Assembly: GCF_009905375.1 (NCBI RefSeq) | Contig: NC_133653.1 | Coordinates: 58,292,673-58,356,672 of the forward strand | Direction: 5' to 3' | DNA length: 64,000 bases | Source of the DNA: Apium graveolens | Lineage: Eukaryota; Streptophyta; Magnoliopsida; Apiales; Apiaceae | Part shown: piece by piece, positions 9,847 through 22,200 of the stretch | Position numbering within the stretch: the first letter of the stretch is position 1 | Layout: every line of letters begins with the position of its first letter | Made by a program: the position numbers and the translations under genes | The notes under the pieces: model-generated | Told to the model about the DNA's origin: nothing | What the model saw: only the letters and a program-made list of their open reading frames with translations | The model's database searches: none

Positions 9847-11652
9847 GTCATCAAAAGGAGCGGGAGGTCAGAATAGATCACTTACAGAAAGTTCCCCTTT
9901 CCCAAATCAAAGATCCATTAACTCAGGGGGAGCTTCTAATAATCTAAACTCAATCACACATCAAAACAATAATGAGGCCTCTTCATCTAGAGCTAATCTA
10001 CCTCAAGAAAGGAAATGGACAAAGGATCATCCCTTTGAGCTCGTCATTGATGATGTATCTTCTAGAGTTCAAACAAGGAGAGTAACTCAAGAAGAATGTC
10101 TATACACCAACTTTCTTTCTAAGGAAGAACCAAAGAAGGTAGAAGAAGCTTTGTTGGATCCTAATTGGATTTTAGCTATGCAGGAGGAGCTAAACCAATT
10201 TGAGAGGAATAAGATATGGAAGCTGGTACCCAAGCCTAAAGGAAAGAATCCAATAGACACCAAATGGGTATTCAGAAATAAGATGGATGAAAATGGCATA
10301 GTAGTCAAGAACAAAGCTAGATTGGTTGCTAAGGGCTATTGCCAACAAGAAGGGATAGATTTTGATGAAACATTTGGTCCTGTTGCAAGACTTGAAGCCA
10401 TCAGAATTTTCTTAGCCTATGCAGCCCATGCCAATTTCAAGGTCTATCATATGGATGTCAAAAGTGCCTTTCTGAATGGAGATTTGGAGGAGGAAGTCTA
10501 TGTCAGTCAGCCTCCTTGTTTTGAAGATCCAAATTTTCCAGAATATGTTTACTATCTTTTGAAAGCACTTTATGGACTGAAGCAAGCACCTAGAGCCTGG
10601 TATGACACTTTGTCAAAGTTTCTTTTAGAGAATCACTTCACTAGAGGTACTGTAGACAAAACCTTATTCTTTAGAAATGTTAATGGCTCTAGTATACTTG
10701 TTCAAATTTATGTAGATGACATTATTTTTGGCTCTACAGATGAAAAACTTTGCAAAAAGTTTGCCAAATTGATACAAAGTAAGTATGAAATGATTATGAT
10801 GGGAGAACTAACTTACATTCTTGGTTTGAAGTTAAGAAAGTTTGTGATAGAGTATTCATTAGTCAAACTAAATACATTTATGATCTTTTAAAGAAGTTTG
10901 ATCTAATGGATTGCACATCTGCAAAAACTCCCATGGCCACTGCAACTAAGCTTGAATTAAACACTACTTAAAAGTCTGTGGATATTTCAAGTTATAGGGG
11001 CATGGTTGGCTCACTTCTGTACTTAACAGCTAGTAGGCCAGATATAATGTTTGCTACATGTTTATGTGCTAGATTTCAGGCTGATCCTAGAGAATCTCAC
11101 TTAGTAGCTATTAAGAGAATTTTCAGATATCTCAAGGGAACACCAAAACTTGGCATTTGGTACCCTAGAGATTCTGGTTTTGATCTAACTGGTTATTCAG
11201 ATGCAGATTATGCAGGTTGTAGAATCGATAGAAAAAGTACAACAGGAACCTGTCAATTTCTAGGAAACAAGCTTGTGTCCTGGTTCAGTAAAAAGCAAAA
11301 TTCAGTTTCTACTTCTACAGCTGAAGCTGAATATATTGCTGCTGGAAATTGCTGTGCACAGATTTTGTGGATGAAAAACCAATTGCTAGACTATGGTTTG
11401 CAAGTTGAAAGGATTCCCATTTTCTGTGATAACACAAGTGCATTTGCCATCACTGAAAATCCAGTACAGCATTCAGGGACAAAGCACATAGACATCAAGT
11501 ACCACTTCATAAGGGAACATGTAATGAATGGTACTGTGGAACTACATTTTGTTCCAAGTGAAAAGAAGCTTGCAGATATATTTACCAAGCCACTAGATGA
11601 ATCCACCTTTTCAAGGTTGGTAAGTGAGTTAGGTATGCTAAATTACTCTTAA
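9847..11652 (+). pseudogene. pol: Copia reverse transcriptase and RNase H (broken)
   Basis: This is the RT and RNase H of the + Copia. Blocks: [69 protein letters not shown], the active site IYVDD followed by IIFGS (about 10708-10737), then a frameshift near 10835 and a TAA at 10969. RNase H (10978-11652) is an open stretch with SSYRGMVGSLLYLTASRPDI, STSTAEAEYIAAGNCCAQI and the terminal KLADIFTKPLDESTFSRL. The catalytic YVDD is kept. It is about as long as the family norm, with at least two breaks in this part. Confidence 0.92.
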
Positions 11653-12053
11653 ATCCTTATAGATTGTTTGCAAGTTGTGATGCAACCAGAAATTTAATTG
11701 ATTTTTTCAGTCATGGATGAAATTTTGGCTAAGTCAAAATTTACATCTCGACGGATGATCACTATCCATCAAGTTTGATCATCCGTCAGTATACTATTTG
11801 CTAATAAAATCAATTACTTTTCTGGAATATTTTATGACTCGACGGATAACTGATTTATCCTCATCCGTTGAATTGTCTTATTTTTAGCCGTTGATTCTCT
11901 TAACATTATCCATCGAGTATACTTACAGTTTGTAAGCATAACACGACGGATAATTGATGGAATTTTTACAGTTTATCTTTTAAACGGCTATTTTGGGCAA
12001 TTCTTATTGGTTACTTTATTTTAATTTATTATTTTCGACAGTTATTTTTGAGA
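11653..12053 (+). promoter_or_regulatory. Spacer with 7 copies of the CGACGGAT word before extra ORF
   Basis: There is no gene between the RNase H stop and the next promoter. Copies or near-copies of the family word occur in both orientations: CGACGGAT at 11749, 11840 and 11944; ATCCGTCA at 11781; ATCCGTTG at 11863; ATCCATC at 11764 and 11908. The cluster ends about 105 bp before a TATA box. The same word cluster lies upstream of the LTR TATA box, so it may be a shared upstream activating or silencing element (inference). Confidence 0.65.
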
Positions 12054-12173
12054 TATTATAAAAGCTAAATTCATTTTCATTACATTTCTTTTATCATTCT
12101 CAAATCCTCTACTCTAATTTCTTTCTTTCTCAAAAGCACTTACTCTCTCTCTGCAAGTTTTTACTCTCTAACA
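12054..12173 (+). promoter_or_regulatory. Internal TATA promoter and leader of extra ORF
   Basis: TATTATAAAAG (TATA core 12057-12063) lies 111-117 bases before the ATG at 12174. The stretch between is pyrimidine-rich (CTCTACTCTAATTTC, ACTTACTCTCTCTC), like the Y patches and leaders of plant mRNAs, and the ATG has the plant context AACAATGGC. No CAG splice acceptor is obvious next to the ATG. This suggests a separate mRNA for the extra ORF rather than splicing; it is inferred from sequence only. Confidence 0.55.
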
Positions 12174-15100
12174 ATGGCATCTGTCGTCAAGATAATGTCT
12201 CAAACTGGATTTATTTATGAGAAGAACAACTTCACTGCTCTTGTGAACGAGGGGATTCAACAGTCTGGTGACTACCACAAGATGATGGATTTTGTGAAGA
12301 ACTGCAAACTTAACTATGCCATGCTGGAATCACCCACCATCTACTGTGAGGTTGTTGAAGAGATGTGGACAACTGCTACATACAACTCAGCTGATAAGAC
12401 TATCACTTTCACTATTAAAGGTAAGGAATTTTATGTTAATAGTTACATTGGTAAAGCATGTTTCAAGAATCCTGATAATACTGTAACTTCACCACACACA
12501 GACACTGGCATTATTAACATGCTTAACTCCATGAACTATGCACTCTCTACTTCTAAATTAAGTGAAATTAGGAGGTTGGGTCTTAGAAAGGAATGAAGTT
12601 ATCTGTGTGATGTAGTTACCAAGGTCTTTTCTGGTAAAATCAGTAATTTTGATTCTGTCAATATCTCTATGCTTAACATGCTTTACATGCTTGTTACCTG
12701 ATAAATTTTTCAACTTTAGTGATCTTATCATAATTGAGTTGGGGTTTAAGTTAGGGGAGTTAAATAAGAGGGGTAGAAATGTTTAATATGCTAGATTTTT
12801 CATGATGCTTGCTAACCACCTCTCTGAGGAAATTGTGCTTGAGAACCCTACCAACAAATTAGATTGTTGGGTTAAAGAGAGAAGGATTATTGCAGATTTG
12901 AACAGGGCAAACCATCACAAAGAGGTGCCACTCTTCTATTTTCCTGTTATGGAGGCACCTCTGGTAAGTGAGGTAAGTTCAGCTGCCCCTACTCTTCCAG
13001 CCTCACAAATTTCTTTGCCTTATAGTGTAGCCCTGGCAACTGTGTCAATGACCCAACAGTTGCCTACCCAAGCTACCAAATCCAAAATTTCTAAATCCAA
13101 GTCAAATAAAGCCCCTTCTGGCATCTCTCAAAAGATGCCAGTTGTAAAATCTACCAAACCAAAAGAGGGGAGTGTGAAGGTGGGTAAGAAAGGTGAGGGA
13201 CATGGTGAACATCAAAGAAACCCTAAGGATAAGGTTGGGGAGGTGAGTGTTTCCCAGCTTAGCCACACTGCAGTTTCCTAAAAAACTGCAGTGCTTAATA
13301 AGGACATAAGCTCATTGCTAGTTGCATCCTCCCAAAAGGATGTGACTATTGAACAAAGCTCTCAGCCAAGAGCACAGGCCAAAAGGGTAAGAGACACAAG
13401 CTCACCCCAAACCTATACTAGAAAGAAGAAACCAAAAACCCTTGGGGATGCACAGGGTTCACACATTGTGCAAACTGGTGCTGAAGACACAGTCACTGCA
13501 CCTTCTCAAAGTCAGTTTGATGTCGCTCCAATAAATGTGGAGTCACAGCCAAAATCTTTAGTTATAGAAGCACCTCAAACACCAAATTCTCCCACAAACT
13601 CTCTGGATGTGGATATGATCAACACATCAATTCTTGATTCCCCTTCTTTAACTCTGTTGGGGAAGCCAAAATCTAGTGCAAGTGAGCATCATCTTTTGGA
13701 TGATTTGTTGGCTCACTTGCCAATTCTTTTAGGAACTGTTGAGACATCTGTGCTAAAATTCTCATCAATCTGCACAGAGTCCACAATAGTTTCCACTCCA
13801 AACACATTCATTTCTACTCACTCGATGGATATTGTTCATCCGTCGAGTAGTGATTGTATCCCGACGGATAAGCTTAACAGCAGTTATCCGTCAGATAGTC
13901 AAACTGCTAACCCGACGAATATCCCTTATCTGTCGAGTGTCTCTGCACAACTTCAAATTTCATCAATTATCTCAAGTGCAGAAGACTTAGTGGTAGTACA
14001 ATCACTCCTAGAATTGAGGGAAGGGAGTGAACTGAGTGAGAGTCTGGGTTGCTCCCAGGAAAAAGGAGAGGTAAAGAATGAAAATATGCAATCCAGTTCT
14101 TTAGGATTGGCAAAAGAGAGTGTGGGGAGTCCCACCTTAGATAGTGAAGGTGAGGGTGTGAGGGTGGTGAGCCAAGGTGAGACCTTGATGCAAGAAAATA
14201 GAGAAAATGAGAGAAAAGAAGGTATTGAAGATATAAGGATGGATGTTATTCTAAGTGAGTTAATGAATTTCCAGGATGCAGACAGGGAGGGACTATCTCA
14301 GCAAACTCAAGCTGTTATAGATTCCACTTCCTTAGATGCTGAGACATTTACTCACCCTGTTCCAGCCTACCAACTTCTAGTTGGACAGGGCAATGACAAT
14401 GCAAAAAGGATGCTAAACTTGGTGCACACCATACAGTCCATGCAAAGAGGTAAGGATGCCATCACAGCTTTGCCTTCTACAGCTGGTGATGTTGATTATG
14501 AGACTGGTGGTTCAGAAGAATTCTTTGGAGGTGAAGGTGGAGATAGTGAAGAAGAGCCATTGGACATAGGGGAGAAATAGGCTCTAGTTCAAGATCATGC
14601 ATGCCATCTTGGGTATTTTCAAAGCATTGTGATGAACACTACTTCAAGACAACCCTGATTCAACTCATAAATCAGACAAATTATGCTCTTCAAACCACCA
14701 CAAATGCCAGCACCAAAAAGCTCCTTCAAGCACATCTTGCTTCTCTGCAACTATAAAAAATCCAAGGTTTTCAACATGCTCGAGATGTCAACACTATCAA
14801 AGGTGATATTGATGAGATGAAAAAGGCCATTTCTGACAAGATGGACTCTAAACTTTCAGAAGCTACAATGCTTGACATTAAGAGACAACTCAGGAAAAAT
14901 TCTGATCTTGCCACAAAGATAGATGCCTTGGATATAAGAATGATAACAATGGAATCATCTCTTACAGCAATTCATCTACACTAAGCTCAACAAACAGACT
15001 TGCTTCAGAAACTAGTGGCTGCACAAACTTCCTCCTCCACTCAGCTTGATGATAACAAAAAGGGGGAGAAAGAGAGTTCTAGGGGTGAGGGGGAGAAAAA

Positions 15101-16725
15101 AGTGCTCAGCATTCAAGTTAGCAAAGTAATTGCGCCTACAATTACTATCTCAAAGCCACTAGCTAAGGACATTATTGATCTGATAAATGAAGCAGCAGCC
15201 AATATAAGAGCAGCTAAAAAAAAGCAGTTGAATCCAATCAACTGGGAGAAAATTGATGAGGATATTCAAAAGAAGTTTGGGCTAGCATAGAAGCCAGAAA
15301 AGTCAGCCATTCATCACTCTCAAGTCAGGCAAATCTCTATTGAGCATGAACTATCTGAAAAGAGGACATCCATCCTGCATCAAATCTCCAAAGGCTAAAG
15401 TACTTTTGAAGCCAAGGGTGAACTATCCAAAATCATCACTAAAGAACCCTTTGGATATAGTGTATGAGACACCAAAGCCTGATGAGAAGAAACTGTTTTC
15501 CAGATCCATTTCCTTCTACAAGGATCCAGCTGATTCAACTTTGAAAAGGAGAATTGCTAAAGTTTTCAGAAATGGTAAAGAAATTTGTGTGGTGGCTGGA
15601 CATCCTCAATTTGTTGAAGCAAAGAGAGAAGAAAAGGCAAGAAAAGAAGAAAGTTACTCTAGATGCTAAAAAGGTTAAACAAAAGAAAGAGCAAGCTGCT
15701 ATCTTGGCCAAGCTACAAGCTGTGAAACCAACACAACAAATTCCTGCTCAGCCATCTGAAATCACTGAATCTCAAGATCCAAAGAAGCAAGTTGAACCAC
15801 AACAGAAGAAATCTCACAGATACAAGGAATTGGCCAAAAGAACCAAAAGGAAATTGAACTTTGTTGGTAAGGAATTGGAGGATCAGTTTCCCAAGGAATC
15901 CATTCCAACTACAACTCAAGCATCAAAACCCTTAGTTGTATTTGAAGACATTAAGGTGGTGGATCCTTACAGGAACATTCATGGTGAACCTATTGTGCCT
16001 AAGGATGAACCAATAGACTGGGAAAGTCTACCAATTCCTGACTTCAATTTGCCAATCCTTAACAAGCCAAAGAGAACAAAGTCAAGAGCAGTCAAGAAAG
16101 TGAAGCTGTCACCTCTCAAATCCAAATCTCTAACCAAAGCTCAATCCAAAGTTAACAAGGGAGATTACATGTACTTATGTGACATCAAGGAATTCTCTGA
16201 TCTAAACCTCTATTTAGATGAACTGAAAGAAGTTAGAGGGATTAATGCCTACAGGAATCTACCTGAAAGGTTAGTTTTCAAGTACAAGGGAGGAAAGTAG
16301 ATTCAATGGCCACTTCACAGGATCCTTCAAGAAAGCCAATCCGTGCTGATAAAGGTTTATTCATCATTCAAGAAGAACTTTGGATTCAATGTAACTGCAA
16401 GAAGACTTGTTCTAAAGAAGATTGAAGAAATGAAGAGTATTAGAGCTAAAGAAGCACTCCCAAAGACTCTACCTATTCCTTACATAGGGAGTAGAGTGCA
16501 TCTAAGGCCCTACTGGCTGATGGAGTTCATTGATGACAAATGAGTTAGAAGATTTTTCAGATTAGAAGACCAATTGAGCATCTCTAGCAATGAGACTCTT
16601 TTGGAAATGCAAGAAAAGCTAAATCTCTCGGAATCTGATGAATTGGAATTCCACAGACAGCTCCAAAATCAGATAAAAGAAAACAACAGAAAACTTGGAA
16701 AGAGATCCAGATCTTCAAGGAATTA
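12174..16725 (+). pseudogene. Large extra ORF after pol (env position), unknown function, broken
   Basis: This is about 1,500 codons of decayed coding sequence between pol and the 3' LTR, where SIRE elements carry an extra 'env-like' ORF. Parts: a folded-looking N-terminus (12174-12596; MASVVKIMSQTGF...), a damaged stretch (12597-12801), a Ser/Pro/Gln-rich middle (12802-14580), a coiled-coil-like segment (about 14780-14980), a Lys/Glu-rich basic region (15000-16080) and a conserved-looking C-terminus (KGDYMYLCDIKEFSDLNLY, KKNFGFNVTARRLVLKKIEE) ending in basic residues at 16725. Clear stops are at 13279, 14578 and 16298, with several frameshifts. I see no signal peptide or membrane helix, so an envelope role is not supported. 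I do not recognise a named domain. Confidence 0.72.
13821..13939 (+). repeat. CGACGGAT word cluster inside extra ORF coding sequence
   Basis: Six copies or near-copies lie within the Ser/Pro/Thr-rich part of the extra ORF: CTCGATGGAT (13821), CATCCGTCGAG (13838), CCGACGGATAA (13861), TTATCCGTCAG (13885), CCGACGAAT (13912) and ATCTGTCGAG (13928). Both orientations occur. The reading frame stays open through them. Confidence 0.75.
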
Positions 16726-16850
16726 GATTAATCTGCTCAGGCTAGAGGAGCACCCTGAAAATTACTGTGAGCTAATCTTTGTGTATTTTTGGGCTGTTTT
16801 GTTATCATCAAGTTTCTCTTAATTTATGGCTACAATTCCAGTAGACATAA

Positions 16851-16862
16851 ATTGGGGGAGAT
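16851..16862 (+). other. Polypurine tract of + Copia
   Basis: ATTGGGGGAGAT lies immediately before the LTR start TGTTGTGG at 16863. It is the plus-strand priming site and has the usual plant Copia form GGGGGAGATTGTTG. It fixes the left LTR boundary. Confidence 0.85.
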
Positions 16863-16942
16863 TGTTGTGGATATGTTGTGAACTTGATGATTTCATTAAC
16901 AAAATACCTTAGTAGATTTTACTTAGTGAAAAATATAGCACT

Positions 16943-17063
16943 CGACGGATAAGGAATATAGTCCCGACGGATGACTCAATATAGTCTCGACGGATGACTC
17001 AATATAGTCCCGACGGATGACTCAATATAGTCCCGACGGATGATGATTAATTATCCATCGAGT
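16943..17063 (+). repeat. 23-bp tandem repeats with CGACGGAT word in LTR
   Basis: CGACGGAT occurs at 16943, 16965, 16988, 17011 and 17034 (spacing 22, 23, 23 and 23 bp). The intervening unit is close to ATGACTCAATATAGTC. It is closed by an inverted copy ATCCATCGAG near 17053. More copies follow at about 17242-17320 (CCGACGGATAA, CTCGACGGATGATC, CCGGCGGATAATC). The cluster lies 500-600 bp upstream of the TATA box. Confidence 0.88.
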
Positions 17064-17542
17064 GAGTAGCTTGTGTAATAATGAGTCTGTAGCACATTTC
17101 TGCATACACCTTGTTTATATTCTGTAGTAGCACTCAAGTCATGTTGACTTTAATTAGAAATGCATAATAGGTTGATTAATTGTACATAGATGATGTCTTG
17201 TAATTCTGCATAAATGAAATGAAGTCAAGTGCCAGATAGCTACCCGACGGATAAACAACAGTTCCACTCGACGGATGATCAACAAGGCAACCTGACAGAT
17301 GATCATGTACCCGGCGGATAATCAATTCAAACATCTGTTGACAGTGACAACACAGTCACATGCGTCGAGTGTATGCAAAAGGAATGTGGAAGCCTATTCA
17401 ACTAGGTTTTAGAGAACAAAGAAGCATTGCTATTTCCATGATATTATGAAGATATTCAAAGATGCTGGAATAGAGTAATGAAGCAGCATAGTATTAGACT
17501 TGATAGGTTTTGTTTTATTATCTTGTCTTATTACTTTGTAAT

Positions 17543-17563
17543 CTTGGTGATATATAAACCAAG
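17543..17563 (+). promoter_or_regulatory. LTR TATA box inside inverted repeat
   Basis: CTTGGT, GATATATAA, ACCAAG: a TATA box in a 6-bp perfect inverted repeat, the same as in the third Copia LTR. The likely transcription start is 25-35 bases downstream (inferred). Confidence 0.65.
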
Positions 17564-17923
17564 AAGTAGCAGATAGAACAACAAGAATAAGACTAAGAAC
17601 ATTATCTCAGAGAAAGAATTATAAGCTGTTTTTTTAGCATTTCTCTGTAAACTTAGTTGTTCATATTTGTAAGCAGCTGTGAGCTAATCTTGCTACACAG
17701 AGTTCTCTTGAAATAAGTGGATACATTCAAATCCACCATAAAGTTTTTAAAGAGTTATGTTTTTAATTACTTGTGTTTTGATTTTACTAACTTCTTATTC
17801 CGCACTTTGCAAATCAAACACGTATATATTATTAAGATATAACATTTTATATTTTTGAAAAAGGTTCAAGAATTCCATTCAACCCCCCTTCTGTAATTCT
17901 TGTTGCATTGTTAGGGACTAACA

Positions 17924-18901
17924 AATACAGTTATTCGCACAAAGACCAATTAAACCCCACAAATCAACTTACAATCCAGACACGTTCGTGTGTGCAAATA
18001 CTTACAGATATACTATCGTAACTAGATCAATAATCATGACTCACTACTCATCAAGGAAATCACAAGGTTATAACTAGAATAAACGCTAAACTCAAAATAA
18101 ATTATAACACTTCAAATTTTATTTCGGAGTTTTACATGGATTCACGCTTTTATTCACAACACGTAAACAACACAAATATGCTTATTCGATCGTGCAATGA
18201 GTGAGGTCCACAAAAGACTTATAAAATAATACCCATGTAATGAGCGTTAGGTTAGTGGATCCCAGACTATAAAAGCCTTAGGTCACTAGGAACAAAGTCC
18301 CCTATGAACTTAATAACTCGAGTACTAAAGAGCCCACTCGTGATCAATTATGCATAAACAAATATGTTTCCTTTTTCATATTTTCTGCATGAGTGTGTTT
18401 CACTCCATCTTGTTCAATCCTAGAATACTCATATAAAATGAGCCGGCTACTTGCCATTTGACACCTAGCCACAACAACTAGCAATGAAATCCAATTTTCT
18501 CCAATTTTTAAATATCCATGTTCTTTTATCATTAAGAGAATATCCTAAATTCTAAATATAAACAAGTGATTAAACCTCGACAAACAATTAAACCATGACC
18601 ATGATCTAGCACTCAAGCAACCTATAAGACTTAGTGAAATACAATTGTCTCTAGCATGCAAATCAACTCAATAAGACTTAATATCACTAAGCACAACATC
18701 ACTACACTAGCATCAATATCACAAATTAATCAGAAAAATCATCCAAGGGATCATGTTATAATGCAAATGCATGAAACTATATGAACAAACTATCATACAA
18801 AAATTAAAAAAACTACAAAAAAAACTACTACAAGGCACATATGCAACTATATGAACTAAACTAGCATGAATATGCAAACTATATACGACTCACACTTAAC
18901 A
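17924..18901 (-). repeat. Athila 3' LTR of copy A, partial
   Basis: This is the first about 980 bp of the LTR (minus strand), similar along its length to about 46085-47071 of the central LTR; the first 30 bases at 17924 align poorly. On the minus strand it starts TGTTAAGTGTGAG right after the polypurine tract. It contains no gene. The rest of the LTR should lie on the far side of the Copia insertion. The outer boundary is inferred from the TGTTA...TAACA symmetry with the end at 44654. Confidence 0.7.
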
Positions 18902-18903
18902 TA

Positions 18904-18930
18904 TAATCCTTAGCTACTACCCCCAACCTT
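18904..18930 (-). other. Athila polypurine tract, copy A
   Basis: The minus strand reads GGTTGGGGGTAGTAGCTAAG just before the inferred LTR start at 18901. The matching stretch in copy B is at about 47074-47099. It lies 50-75 bp after the extra ORF stop. Confidence 0.6.
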
Positions 18931-19252
18931 AAAATATTCACTGTCCTCAGTGAAGGTAAGAGTAAGGATTCAGGCATACCTACTCAGAATCAGGGTCATC
19001 ACCCTCAAGGGGTGGTGTGTCAGGAGTGTCTGGAGGCACATATCAACTCCTGAATATCAAAACCTGGCCACTGAATATCAACTCCTGTGGCTCTGAATGC
19101 AGTCCCCAACACCTGGGTAAGGTCCTGTGCAAAGCGACTATAGATGTCATGCATCACATCCATCCTCCACAACAAGCGTCTATATTGCGCTGAACTCATC
19201 CCAGTACTGCCCTGTGCTTCCTCCTGCTGCTGCTGCGATCCCGAAGGACCAG

Positions 19253-22200
19253 TGTAATATCCCATATTTTCAAATATTATTATTATTATTTGGAATTGTT
19301 TATGTGATTTTATGTGAATTTTAGTGAATTATATGATAACTGGAATTGATATTTGGGTGTTTATATATTATTTGAGTATTTTAATTTCTATATGTCCAGA
19401 ATAAAATATAGATAATTGTGATATTTTTCTGGTAATTTTTGGAGTGTTATATGATTTTATAATGATTTATGAATTATTAATTATTTTCTGAGTAATTACA
19501 AAATTATTTTATAAAGCCGGGAATCGTCCAACTTCCGGAAACTCCTTCCTAACCTAATCTGGTAATTCCAGACATTTTCCGTGTTTTGACTTTTTCGATC
19601 CGGATTATGGTTTGACCCGTGCGCATCCCGACACAATATTTTGGATACGATAGTTATTTCGATAAATCAACAAAACCCGTATTCTCGAGAGACGGGATAT
19701 TTTTACATTATTTTCGTATATGGTGTTTTATGAAAAGCTCGGTTTTAATAATTATCCAATTCTGGTATTAAATTATATCATTTTTATAGTTACTTGGCGG
19801 CTAAGTAATCTATTTTTGGATCATTTTGTAGTTACTTAGCGGCTAAGCAACTAATTTAACGATCCAAAATGATCCAAAACGATCCAGAACGAACCAATAT
19901 TCCGTAAATATAAATAGCCTATTTCTTATTTCCTTTATTTCGTTTATTCATTTACAACCAGTAAAAATACCGTAAATACAGAGAAAACCCTAGAAAACCC
20001 TTGAAGAATTCTGAGAATCAAATCCAAATTTGAGGGTGATTCTAATTTCCAAATTTCAAGTATGAGTAAACAAAATGAATCGTAGATCACCCTCTACCAT
20101 TTTATATGATCAAATAAATTCGAGGTTATATAATTTTTCAATTCGTAATTTTAGGGTTTATGTTCGATATGGGGGTTTCTTGTGTAAGGATTTTTGGTTT
20201 ATTTTGATGTTATGATTAGCTTTACATGATTATTTACAATCGATTATTGATAATTTTATGCTTGTTCTATTGCTCGATGATTCTACCGAGTTCATGAATT
20301 TTTTTGTTTTTTTTTAAATCGATTTTTCAATTTTATTCGGTGTTCTTGATTGTTTTTGATGGCCTGAATTGATTATGGATGATGTTAGCTTTATTTTGAT
20401 ACTGGAATCGCTGATTTTGCTCGAGTTCATTTTTTCCGATGAACTCGCCGGTTGTTCTTCTTTTTTAGCCGGAGAGTTTGATTCCGGCCCCGTTTGTGGC
20501 CGCTGTGTTGATTCTTGAGTTGTAGGAGTATTGTAGAATTACTCAGCATCAAAATCGAGTTGAAACCATGAAGAAATGGGGTTTCTGGAGTAGGGATGGT
20601 GTCGCCGGAATCGAGCCGGACGTCGGTCGGTTTCTGGACAATTCCAGATTTCGGTGACTGGTTCGTCCTTTTCCGGCAACCTCCCCACCTGTTTCCCGCC
20701 GTTCAATCCAGGGTTGATGACAACACATAGTCCTGAAAATGTTTCTGTTTTTTTTTATTTTAAAAATAATTCAAAATTTATTTCCTATTTCCAAAAAAAT
20801 CATTTTCTTAAATTTTAAAAATCATTTTCTTAATTCTTTTAAATTCCTAAAATTATTTTCTTTTATTATTTTCAAAATTCTATATTTGTTTTAATTATTT
20901 ATAATTTGTTTTAATTATTTATTTACAGATTTAATTAATTGGTTAATTCATTTAATCAATTAATTTTATTTATAAATAGTTAAGCAAAATACAATTATTT
21001 ATAATTAATTCAAATAAATCCTAAAAATTGTTTTAAGCTTATAAAAAATTTATATTCTGGTACTTAAAAAAATCAATTAATATTATTATTAATTGATTTA
21101 TTCTTAATTATTCATATTTTATTCATAATAAATAAACCGTTCATCCGTTTAATACGAAACGAACGCCTCTAGACTCAAAAAAATATTCCGCTTTCAATAA
21201 AAATACTTTCGAGACTCCAATCCTTTTTGTTTCAAAAGGTTGCTTGTTTTACAAGTCATTCTGAGTCAATTATTGATCGATAAATCATGTTATTGACCCG
21301 ATTTCAGTTTTAAACATACCGAGTCGAATGTTTTGATGAACCAAGTCATATGTGATACGTGGCTTATATGATTATGTGTTTATATATTATGTGAAATACA
21401 TGTGTATGTGGGTCAAGAGTCTTGTGTTTGATTGTTTTCTTTATGTGTGGGCTATCGTATAGGTAGACGGTAGGGTTTTGATGCGCAGTTCGTCGAGTCA
21501 TTATCAATTAGACGATTAAAGTGTATCTTTTAATTATAGATGCGAGTCTTTCAAGACGATCAGGACCAAATGGAATGGTATTGGGTATCTGGCTTCTAGC
21601 AATCGCAGGAGCAGCATATCAGTGAAGTGTTGAAAAGAATGACGGTGATGTTTTGAGAATGAATGTCAGAATAGATGCGTCATTGCGAGTGTGACTAACT
21701 ACTAAAAAAACCCAAAGGCAAGTATGCCTATCATCACTTATTGTTCAAGTGATATTTATTTTGAAGCTTATTATGCAAGTATTGCTTTAGCTATCCAGTT
21801 CGTAATAGATAGATGTTTTACATGTCGCTGAATTAAATGATTTTGTTTATGCGAGTACCCTCTGCTATTCTATGTTCAGAATAGTCAAGTGATTTTACTT
21901 ATCCAATTATCGGATTTATAAATGTTTTGGATTTTGAGAAAGATGATTTTGTTGCGAGAATTCCTGCCCAAGTGAATGGGGGAATAAAATTATTTAGGAT
22001 GTCGATTGATTTGGCTCCTTTTTCAATAAAAAGGTTTTAAGATTGGAATGGTTATTGGTTACTGGTTACAGCGTAGGTGATCGAGATATCGGTCCAGCTG
22101 TAATATATTTCAAGGCTAGTTATGCCTTTTCTGGTGCCCTATAGGTACCGTATGTCTTCGGGATATGAGTAGTACCTATATTTACGGTATGGCTGCGGGA

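Larger units (their letters stand above)
7854..17923 (+). mobile_element. SIRE-like Copia retrotransposon, 5' end missing
   Basis: On the plus strand: end of Gag, protease, integrase, RT, RNase H (to 11652), internal promoter region, a large extra ORF (12174-16725), polypurine tract and 3' LTR (16863-17923). The 5' LTR and most of gag are absent because the minus Copia joins at 7853/7854. They may lie beyond the left edge. At the right, the LTR ends at 17923 directly against Athila LTR sequence, so this element was inserted into the Athila copy A LTR. An extra ORF in the env position and the protein sequences point to the SIRE lineage (Sirevirus). Confidence 0.87.
16863..17923 (+). repeat. 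3' LTR of + Copia
   Basis: A 1,061-bp LTR, TGTTGTGG...CTAACA. In order: CGACGGAT word clusters (16943-17048 and about 17240-17370), a TATA box in an inverted repeat (17543-17563), and the near-terminal ATTCAACCCCCCTTCTGTAA block. It ends directly against Athila LTR sequence at 17924. The right-hand target copy would be AATAC (17924-17928); the left one lies outside the window. Confidence 0.88.

Noticed and set aside
12174..16725. Extra ORF of the + Copia as a host gene
   Set aside because: It lies between pol and the polypurine tract of one element, shares the element's word clusters, and is as decayed as its pol.
16943..17063. Regularly spaced repeats resembling a CRISPR array (also 61132-61330 and 9741-9846)
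   Set aside because: They lie within plant retrotransposon LTR or coding sequence, units are 8-10 bp with near-identical spacers, and there is no prokaryotic context.
18344..18532. Short open frames in Athila LTR sequence
   Set aside because: The LTR copies do not keep them open, and they have no recognisable domain.
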